Below, piece by piece: positions 57,613-64,000 of a stretch of 64,000 nucleotides of DNA. The position numbers and the translations under genes are program-made. Each line of letters starts with the position of its first letter. The first letter of the stretch is position 1. The stretch is from positions 372,001-436,000 of the forward strand of contig NZ_JAIUZM010000004.1 of the NCBI RefSeq assembly GCF_020171345.1, in the 5' to 3' direction. The notes beneath the pieces are model-generated. The model saw only the letters and a list, made by a program, of their open reading frames with translations. It had not been told where the DNA came from and did no database searches. The DNA comes from Microbulbifer agarilyticus (lineage in GTDB: Bacteria > Pseudomonadota > Gammaproteobacteria > Pseudomonadales > Cellvibrionaceae).

Positions 57613-57814
57613 GGGGGCTCCGGGAATTGCGTGGCGGCAATTTTACCAGCCGCGGCCTGCGGAAGCATGTGTCCCCGTTGAACTTCTCATCTTGGTCCTT
57701 TCTTAGACGCCTTCTGTCGAGACTGAGCGTCAGGGACTTGCGGAGGTGTGGGCAATCCATTTAGATAGTTGGTCAGTATAAAAAGGATCCGGTCCGCCGG
57801 ATTACCACGGCAAG

Positions 57815-59908
57815 TTGGAGTTGCATTTGTTGCTTTCGATCGTTAACCGCACTGTATTTCTGGCCTCAGTGCTGCTGATGGCCTGTTGGAGCGGTTTATC
57901 TGCTGCTCAGGAAACCGCCAGTGGCGATCACGTCAAGGTGCGCTGGCTGGTGCCCGATACTTTTGGCCCGGGTGCCGAAACCATTGGTTTCTACTTTGAA
58001 GTAGACCCAGGTTGGCACGTGTACTGGCGCAATGCTGGGGATTCCGGCGCCGCGCCACGCTTTGATTTTGCCGGTGCCACCGGTGAGGTGGGGCCTATCC
58101 AATGGCCATTCCCGGTACGCCTGCCCATCGAGCACCTGACCAACCTCGGCTACGAGGGCGATGTCGCCTATTTGTTTGAGGTGACCCCAGACGCTGCGGC
58201 GATGGATATCGTAGTGAATCTGGAGTGGTTAGTGTGCAAGGTGGACTGCATTCCCGGCTACGGCATCATGACCCTGTCGCGGCCCGTGGGCGAAGCAGCG
58301 AGCTGGCAGCCACAGGATGTGCTGCGCGACCGCTTTCTGGCGATGGTCCCGGCTGAGGCCACTGCGGAGAATTTTCCCTGGCAGGTTGCGGCGGTTACCG
58401 CTTCACCACACGCCGACACCCTTCAGCTTGAGCTGGCGCCGCGAGAAGCGGGAGTGGAGTTATCCACACCAGACGTTTTTCCCCTCGACGGCGGATTGCT
58501 GACGGCAAAAGCGCCAGAGGTGGCGCAGGCTGGCGAAAACATCCGCTATACCTTTGAGCGAGTTCCCGGTGCCCCCATGTCTCCAACCACCGGCTTTGTG
58601 GTGAGCGACGGCGAGCGAGCCTGGCAGCTGGATGATCAGGAAATTCAGGCTGGTGCGGCGAGTGCGTCTGCTGCTGCCGGTGCTGTGGCTTCCACGACTG
58701 GGCCAGCGAGTACTCAGCCGTTGTGGCTGCTGATTCTGGCCGCCATTGCCGGCGGTGCAATCCTGAACCTGATGCCGTGCGTATTCCCGGTGCTTTCGAT
58801 CAAGCTGTTCAGTTTGGCCGGGCACAACGGGCAGGCGGCCCATCGAGTGAGGGAAGGGCTGCGCTATGCTGCTGGGGTGCTGGTGACCTTTGCCGCACTC
58901 GGTGCACTGTTGCTGGTGTTGCGCGCAGGCGGTTCTGCCATAGGCTGGGGGTTCCAGCTGCAATCGGCACCGGTGGTGCTCGGGTTGATTCTGCTGTTCT
59001 GGGTGATGGCATTGTCTTTCAGTGGCCTGTATGAATTTGGCCATCACCTGATGAATGTGGCGGGGCGCAGCCGCGGCGGCAGTTTTGCTACCGGTGTGCT
59101 GGCGGTGTTTGTTGCGGCCCCCTGTACCGGTCCCTTTATGGGCGCGGCCCTGGGCGCCGCTACCTTGTTGCCGGCATACAGTGCCATGGCGATCTTCTTC
59201 GGCCTGGGTATCGGCCTGGCGTTACCATTTGTACTGTTGTGTGTGTTCCCGGCGCTGCTGAACCGCTTACCGGCGCCGGGCCCGTGGATGGAAACTCTGC
59301 GCCAGGCGCTGGCCTTCCCTCTATACGCAACAGTGATCTGGTTGCTATGGGTACTGGGGCGTTTGGTAGGCGAGAGTGGCTGGCTGATCGGCGCGATGCT
59401 GATGCTGGTGATCGTATTCGCCTTCTGGTTAGGGCGCCACGCATTCCGCGGTAGCCGCTGGCTGGCCTGGGGATTGGTGCTGGCAGCTCTGGTGGCAAGC
59501 TTTAGCGCGGCCAACCGACTGCAGGAGCAGGGCGTTGTCAGTGGTAGCGTGCAGCAGCAGGAGGCCGCGGCGGGCTGGCAGCCCTACGACCGCAATGCGA
59601 TTGCGCAGGCGCTGGCCAGTGGGCAGGCGGTATTTATTGATTACACCGCCGCCTGGTGCATAACCTGCCAGGTGAATAAAAAACTGGTGCTGGACACGGC
59701 GGAAGTTGCCGACCTGTTCCGCGAAAACGATGTCTATCTGGTGCGCGCCGACTGGACCAATCAAGACCCGGAAATTACCCGTGCACTGGGCGAGCTGGGG
59801 CGCAATTCGGTACCGGTGTATGCCTGGTACCCGGCGGGCGAGCGAACGCCGGTACTGCTGCCGCAGATTTTGCAGGTCAGCATGATTAAAGATTTATTTA
59901 GTGAGTAG
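57815..59908 (+). CDS. ScsB/DsbD-like transmembrane thiol-disulfide reductase
   Basis: 697 residues. Signal segment, then a periplasmic beta-rich domain of about 230 residues with a Cys pair LVCKVDC near 141-146; eight transmembrane helices (about 305-590) carrying NLMPCVFPVLSIK and APCTGPFMGAALG, the two cysteines that pass electrons through the membrane; and a C-terminal thioredoxin-like domain with WCITCQVNKK near 613. It carries cytosolic thioredoxin electrons to periplasmic acceptors. The long N-terminal domain fits ScsB more than DsbD. Start uncertain: TTG 57815, or TTG 57830 with GGAG 9 nt upstream. Confidence 0.9.
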   Translation: MELHLLLSIVNRTVFLASVLLMACWSGLSAAQETASGDHVKVRWLVPDTFGPGAETIGFYFEVDPGWHVYWRNAGDSGAAPRFDFAGATGEVGPIQWPFPVRLPIEHLTNLGYEGDVAYLFEVTPDAAAMDIVVNLEWLVCKVDCIPGYGIMTLSRPVGEAASWQPQDVLRDRFLAMVPAEATAENFPWQVAAVTASPHADTLQLELAPREAGVELSTPDVFPLDGGLLTAKAPEVAQAGENIRYTFERVPGAPMSPTTGFVVSDGERAWQLDDQEIQAGAASASAAAGAVASTTGPASTQPLWLLILAAIAGGAILNLMPCVFPVLSIKLFSLAGHNGQAAHRVREGLRYAAGVLVTFAALGALLLVLRAGGSAIGWGFQLQSAPVVLGLILLFWVMALSFSGLYEFGHHLMNVAGRSRGGSFATGVLAVFVAAPCTGPFMGAALGAATLLPAYSAMAIFFGLGIGLALPFVLLCVFPALLNRLPAPGPWMETLRQALAFPLYATVIWLLWVLGRLVGESGWLIGAMLMLVIVFAFWLGRHAFRGSRWLAWGLVLAALVASFSAANRLQEQGVVSGSVQQQEAAAGWQPYDRNAIAQALASGQAVFIDYTAAWCITCQVNKKLVLDTAEVADLFRENDVYLVRADWTNQDPEITRALGELGRNSVPVYAWYPAGERTPVLLPQILQVSMIKDLFSE

Positions 59909-59948
59909 TAACCCGGAACACTGTAACCAAAGAGGATGCACTGTCGTG

Positions 59949-60578
59949 ATGAAACAAGGTATGCGTAGTAAACGTTCGATTGCTAAATTGCTGGGCAGCG
60001 CCGTGCTGTTTGCTCTGCCAACCCTGGCCCTGGCGGCTGCGGTACCGGGTGAGAAAGCCCCGGCATTTAGTGAAGTAGATGCCGCGGGAAAAACCCACAA
60101 CCTGAAGGACTACGAGGGCCAGTGGCTGGTGCTGGAGTGGTTTAACAAAGACTGCCCTTACGTGAAAAAGCACTACGGTAGCGGCAACATGCAGGCGCTG
60201 CAGAAAAAGTACGCCGACGCGGATATCAATTGGCTGACCGTGATCTCTTCTGCAAAGGGCAAGCAGGGTTACCTGGAGCCGGCTGAGGCGCTGGACGTGG
60301 CGAAGAATCACAAGCTGCAAGCCAGCGCGCCGTTCCTGCTCGATAGCGATGGCAGCATGGGCCGTGCCTATGGCGCCAAGACCACACCGCATATGTTTAT
60401 CATCAATCCCAAAGGCGAAGTCGTGTACGCCGGTGCCATCGATGATAACGATTCGGCGAACCCGGCAGTAATCCCGGACTCTGCCAACTACGTTGCGGCA
60501 GCACTGGATGCGTCATTGTCAGGCAAGGCCATTGAGGTGGCTTCCTCGCGCGCGTATGGCTGCAGCGTGAAGTACTGA
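59949..60578 (+). CDS. Exported redoxin (AhpC/TSA-like) with a single-cysteine active site
   Basis: 209 residues. Signal peptide (LLGSAVLFALPTLALAA), then a redoxin domain: VPGEKAPAFSEVDAAGKTHNL, WLVLEWFNKDCPYVKKHYG. Where thioredoxins have CXXC this has CPYV, and only one other cysteine occurs, in the C-terminal YGCSVKY. cis-Pro region is KTTPHMFII. It probably acts as a periplasmic peroxiredoxin-like partner of the upstream reductase, with the C-terminal cysteine as possible resolver; inference only. Starts 40 nt after the reductase gene. Confidence 0.85.
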   Translation: MKQGMRSKRSIAKLLGSAVLFALPTLALAAAVPGEKAPAFSEVDAAGKTHNLKDYEGQWLVLEWFNKDCPYVKKHYGSGNMQALQKKYADADINWLTVISSAKGKQGYLEPAEALDVAKNHKLQASAPFLLDSDGSMGRAYGAKTTPHMFIINPKGEVVYAGAIDDNDSANPAVIPDSANYVAAALDASLSGKAIEVASSRAYGCSVKY

Positions 60579-60604
60579 ATCACAGCCGCAGCTCTTAGCT
60601 AGAG

Positions 60605-60637
60605 AAAAGGCGCTGCCGGATTCCGGGAGCGCCTTTT
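60605..60637. terminator. Bidirectional intrinsic terminator
   Basis: Stem AAAAGGCGCT/AGCGCCTTTT with an inner CCGG/CCGG helix, between the convergent redoxin and bioA genes. The T-run is on the plus strand; A-run on the other side may serve bioA. Confidence 0.85.
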
Positions 60638-60667
60638 TTTATGCGACCTAATTGTTTGTGGCTCGGC

Positions 60668-61939
60668 TTAAAGGGCGGACAGCGATTTGTTCATGGCGCC
60701 GGTTAATTGCGTGAGATCTTCAGAACTGATCACGTAAGGTGGCATGGTGTAAACCAGCTTGCCAAATGGGCGCAACCAAACACCCTGTTCGATCAGGCTC
60801 TCCTGCAGCGTTTTGTTATCCACAGGCTGCTGCATTTCTACCACACCAATCGCGCCCAGTGTGCGCACGTCGGCAACGCCTGGTGCATCTCTTAATGGCG
60901 CGAGCTCATTGTGCAGCTGCTGTTCAATATCGCTGATGCGCTGCTTCCAGTCGCTTTTAAGCAGCAGGTCGATATTGGTGTTGGCCACGGCGCAGGCCAT
61001 GGGGTTACCCATAAACGTGGGGCCGTGCATAAATACGCCGGCTTCTCCGCTGCAAATGCCGTTGGCGACTTTGTCGGTGCACAGGGTGGCGGCCAGGGTG
61101 AGTACGCCACCGGTTAGGGTTTTACCCAGGGTGAGGATGTCCGGTGAGATCTCTGCGTGTTCGCAGGCAAACAGTTTGCCGGTGCGCCCGAAGCCGGTGG
61201 CAATTTCATCGGCGATCAGCAACACATCGTACTCGTCGCACAGTGCACGTACGCGCTGCAGGTATTCTGGCGAATAGAAACGCATGCCGCCTGCGCCCTG
61301 CACGATGGGTTCGAGAATGACGGCCGCGAGGCTCTCGTGATTCTGTTCGATCAGCTGCTGTATTTCTGCAGTGTCGCTGTCGGAACATTGCTCGCCGAAT
61401 TTTGGTGTCGGTGCGGGGGCAAACAGGTGCTGCGGCAGCAGTTTGGCAAACAGGTGGTGCATGCCGGTGACCGGGTCGCAGGTAGCCATGGCGCCGAAGG
61501 TGTCGCCGTGGTAGCCGTTGCGCAGTGCCAGTAATTTACTTTTTTCTGGCTTGCCCTGGGAATGCCAGTATTGCAGCGCCATTTTGATGGCGACTTCGAC
61601 GGAGACGGAACCGGAGTCTGACAGGAAGACTTTCTGCAGTGGCTCGGGGGTGAGCGCAACGAGCTTTTTGCACAGTTCGATCGCGGGCTCGTGGGTAAGG
61701 CCACCAAACATGACGTGGCTCATTTTCTCCATCTGATTCTGCATGGCGGCGTTCAGCTCGGGAACGTTGTAGCCGTGCAGGGTGCTCCACCAGGAACTCA
61801 TTCCGTCGATCAGGCCACGGCCGTCTTCCAGATAGATTCGGACGCCTTCGGCGCGGGCGATGGGGTAGACGGGTGGTGGATTGATCAGGGAGGAGTAGGG
61901 GTGCCAGACGTGCTGTTTATCGAATTCGAGATCGATCAT
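60668..61939 (-). CDS. bioA: Adenosylmethionine-8-amino-7-oxononanoate aminotransferase
   Basis: PLP enzyme of biotin synthesis using SAM as amino donor to make 7,8-diaminopelargonate. N-terminal FDKQHVWHPYSSLINPPP is typical of BioA; GYHGDTFGAMATC binds the cofactor phosphate; the Schiff-base lysine is in LTLGKTLTGG, preceded by LLIADEIATGFGRTGK. 423 residues. It stands alone here without bioB/F/D; a palindromic repeat lies just upstream. Confidence 0.96.
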   Translation of the reverse strand: MIDLEFDKQHVWHPYSSLINPPPVYPIARAEGVRIYLEDGRGLIDGMSSWWSTLHGYNVPELNAAMQNQMEKMSHVMFGGLTHEPAIELCKKLVALTPEPLQKVFLSDSGSVSVEVAIKMALQYWHSQGKPEKSKLLALRNGYHGDTFGAMATCDPVTGMHHLFAKLLPQHLFAPAPTPKFGEQCSDSDTAEIQQLIEQNHESLAAVILEPIVQGAGGMRFYSPEYLQRVRALCDEYDVLLIADEIATGFGRTGKLFACEHAEISPDILTLGKTLTGGVLTLAATLCTDKVANGICSGEAGVFMHGPTFMGNPMACAVANTNIDLLLKSDWKQRISDIEQQLHNELAPLRDAPGVADVRTLGAIGVVEMQQPVDNKTLQESLIEQGVWLRPFGKLVYTMPPYVISSEDLTQLTGAMNKSLSAL

Positions 61940-61970
61940 TTTTGTGCTTTGAATATCTTATGTGGCGGCA

Positions 61971-62072
61971 GTGAGCGGGGATTCATTTTCAGAACCGCTA
62001 TAAATACATCCCTGTAAGCTGCGTCGGCGACGTCCATGTCGCCGACGCTTCTGAAAATGAATCCCCGCTCAC
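61971..62072. repeat. Dispersed palindromic element, copy 2
   Basis: Outer arms 61971-61994 and 62049-62072 are perfectly complementary over 24 nt. Inner hairpin TCGGCGAC...GTCGCCGA. Linkers CCGCTATAAA, CATCCCTG, GCTGCG and GACGCT match copy 1 at 13481-13575 while both stems differ in sequence. Lies upstream of bioA, after the FtsX-type gene on the minus strand. Confidence 0.8.
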
Positions 62073-62140
62073 CACCTTCGCATTTAACTTTTTACTTCGT
62101 TAGCCTTCTCTTTGTTTCGCGAACAGAGAAAGCTGAATTT

Positions 62141-64000
62141 TTAGGCGAGTTCGCGCAAGACCTTAAGCGGAGGCTGGCTAACCGCACTTCTGCACGCCAG
62201 CGTGCCGGCTGTGCCCACCAGCAATGCCCCGGCCAGCGGCCCAATCACCCACAGTCCCGGATGGAACTGGAAGGGCATGTCGAATACCCGTTGGGTGAGC
62301 ACGGCCAGTGTGGCTTCGGTGCCGATGGATGCGAGCAGGCCGGCGGCAACGCCGAGCAGGCCAAACTCTATCATCAGGCTGCGAATCAGTAGCTGGCGAC
62401 GGCCGCCCAGTGTGCGGATTACCGCGGCTTCCTGCAAGCGCTCGGCGATACTGGCGCGCACGCCGGCAACCAGTACCAGTACGCCGGCAACCAGCATCAG
62501 TGCGAGTACGGATTCCACGGCAATGGCCACCTGGCCAATGGTTTCGCGGATGTTTTCGAGAATCTTATCCAGTTCGATGATGCTGACGCTGGGGAAGTTT
62601 TTCACCAGTTCATTGACGAACAGTTTGTCTTCCGGCGGCAGGTAGAAGCTCTGGATGTACGTAGCCGGGAAGGTGTCCAGACTGCCGGGGGCAAACAGCA
62701 TAAAGAAGTTGGGGCGCATGCTGTTCCAGTCGAGGGTGCGCAGGCTGGTGATGGTGGCTTCGGTTTCGAGGCCGCCAATGGAGAAGCGCAGCACGTCGCC
62801 AAGGTTCACGCCCAGTCGCGCGGCGACTTCCACTTCCACGGATACTCCGTCGTTCTGGTTCTCGCTCCACCATTCTCCGGCAACAATCTTATTGTCGGCG
62901 GGAACGGTATCTGTCCAGCTCAGGTTCAGCTCGCGGCGGATTGAACTGTCTTTTTGCTCGCGTTCATTCACCGGGGTGCCGTTTACCGCGATCAGGCGGC
63001 CGCGCACCATGGGGTAGAACTCGGTGCCCTCGAGGTTTTTGCCCTCAACCTTTTGTTTTACGCCGTCCAGTTCGTAGGGGGCGATATTCACCAGAAAATG
63101 GTTGGGGGCATTTTCCGGCAGCTGCATCTGCCATTCATCGATCAGCGCGGTGCGCGCATAGAACATGGCGAGCATGGCCAGAAGACCGGTGCCGAAGGCA
63201 GCAATCAGCAGGGTATTGAAGCCGGCGCGGCGCTGCAGGCTGCCGAGCGCGATGCGCCAGCTACCGCCCAGGGAGGCGAGGCGCCCGCGTACCAGTAGTC
63301 GGTTCACCACGGCGGCACCGGCAATCAGCAGGCCGAGGCCGGCAAGCAGCGCCAGGGTGATGGCGAGGCTGCCGGATAACCACCAGATCAGCAGCAGCAT
63401 CGACAATGGGCCGGGAATCAGCCCGAGCCATTCGCGCTTGTCCGGGTTGCTCCAGTCCTGACGCAGGGTCTGCATGGGGTCGGTTTGGGCCAGACGGAAC
63501 AGTGGCGGCATGGCGAAACCGATTACACAGGCGACGCCGGTAGCGAGGCCAACCCACAGCGGCTGAATACCACTGGGGGGCGGGGCAACCGGGAAGAAGC
63601 CTTCCAGCAGATTCACCGCCTGGGACTGAATCAGCGAGCCGATGGCCAGGCCGAGGGCGGTGGCAATCAATGCGAGTGCGCTCATCTGGCCGATATAAAT
63701 ACCGAGGATTTTATTTTTGCCGGCGCCGAGGCTTTTCATTACCGCCACATAGTTGGCGTGGCGCAGACCGTAGCGGCGTGCCGCGAGGCCGACGGCAACA
63801 CTGGCGAGCAGCACCGCGAGGCTGGCGGCGAGGAACAGGAAGCTCTCGGCGCGATCCAGGGTGCGCGCTACCTGTGGCTGGCCGTCTTTGAGGTCGATGA
63901 CGCGCTGGTGTTCGGTGAGTTGGGGTTTCAGCCAGTTGAAGTAGCTGTTGAGCGCGGCGTCATCACCGGAGAACAGGTAGCGATAGGTCACGCGGCTGCC
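62141..64000 (-). CDS. FtsX-family ABC permease (YbbP-like), 5' part beyond the window
   Basis: The frame runs open to the right edge, so only about the last 619 residues of a roughly 830-residue inner-membrane protein are seen. Two FtsX units are visible: one around AVMKSLGAGKNKILGIYIG and the other around AVIRTLGGRRQLLIRSLMIEF, each followed by membrane helices; a large periplasmic domain lies between them. The family works with a LolD-like ATPase (YbbA) and often a TesA-type lipase, both probably outside the window. The ATG at 63991 is internal. Confidence 0.88.
   Translation of the reverse strand, partial: GSRVTYRYLFSGDDAALNSYFNWLKPQLTEHQRVIDLKDGQPQVARTLDRAESFLFLAASLAVLLASVAVGLAARRYGLRHANYVAVMKSLGAGKNKILGIYIGQMSALALIATALGLAIGSLIQSQAVNLLEGFFPVAPPPSGIQPLWVGLATGVACVIGFAMPPLFRLAQTDPMQTLRQDWSNPDKREWLGLIPGPLSMLLLIWWLSGSLAITLALLAGLGLLIAGAAVVNRLLVRGRLASLGGSWRIALGSLQRRAGFNTLLIAAFGTGLLAMLAMFYARTALIDEWQMQLPENAPNHFLVNIAPYELDGVKQKVEGKNLEGTEFYPMVRGRLIAVNGTPVNEREQKDSSIRRELNLSWTDTVPADNKIVAGEWWSENQNDGVSVEVEVAARLGVNLGDVLRFSIGGLETEATITSLRTLDWNSMRPNFFMLFAPGSLDTFPATYIQSFYLPPEDKLFVNELVKNFPSVSIIELDKILENIRETIGQVAIAVESVLALMLVAGVLVLVAGVRASIAERLQEAAVIRTLGGRRQLLIRSLMIEFGLLGVAAGLLASIGTEATLAVLTQRVFDMPFQFHPGLWVIGPLAGALLVGTAGTLACRSAVSQPPLKVLRELA

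Overview
The window reads as about 64 kb of chromosome from a marine-type gammaproteobacterium. Several gene orders match that class: dnaE-accA, purM-purN divergent from DUF2066-hda, a thiC-led thiamin operon behind a TPP riboswitch, and selD-selU. The mix of families suggests a Cellvibrionales/Microbulbifer-like host, but that is inference; no rRNA or tRNA gene was seen that would settle it. Nearly all genes are housekeeping or ordinary accessory genes. No CRISPR array, prophage, secondary-metabolite cluster or recognisable defence system was found.

Region by region. 1-7.4 kb: the end of an RND efflux pump, a CoA-type Nudix hydrolase, an Atm1-type ABC exporter and an M49-like zinc peptidase lipoprotein. 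7.5-10.6 kb: a DUF389 membrane protein, then a collapsed export operon in which DUF3302, HlyD-type and TolC/NodT-type genes have been fused by deletions and broken by a one-base shift. 10.6-13.5 kb: alkylation repair (Ada-AlkA fusion plus Ogt), gamma-carbonic anhydrase and DUF1289. 13.8-18.5 kb: dnaE and accA. 18.6-22.4 kb: a tight three-gene operon of AMP/thymidine phosphorylase, PRPP-synthetase homologue and beta-CASP nuclease. 22.7-29.4 kb: TPP riboswitch and thiC-thiO-thiS-thiG-thiDE-thiF. 29.4-36 kb: cytochrome c5 and a nitrate-uptake operon (nrtA, nrtB, nrtD, porin), with a sigma-54-type promoter, a two-hairpin leader and a stand-alone periplasmic P-box protein. 36.4-42.9 kb: FadL, DUF3108, purN/purM, DUF2066, hda. 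42.9-49.2 kb: catalase-like and RoxA-like haem proteins, a DUF885 lipoprotein, Fe-SOD. 49.6-52 kb: a coiled-coil membrane protein and class I fumarase. 52.1-55.3 kb: a small accessory island with an IS3-family remnant, a cold-shock gene, an attC-like site followed at once by a GNAT gene, two small membrane proteins and a DOPA-dioxygenase-like gene. 55.4-64 kb: selU-selD, a ScsB/DsbD-like reductase with a redoxin partner, bioA, and the 3' part of an FtsX-type permease gene.

The points most worth following are the phosphorylase/PRPP-synthetase/nuclease operon, which could form an RNA or nucleotide salvage route; the attC-like site; a pair of dispersed palindromic elements whose two stems change together while the linkers stay the same; the layered control upstream of nrtA; and the paired haem proteins at 42.9-46.2 kb. 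None is proved by sequence alone.
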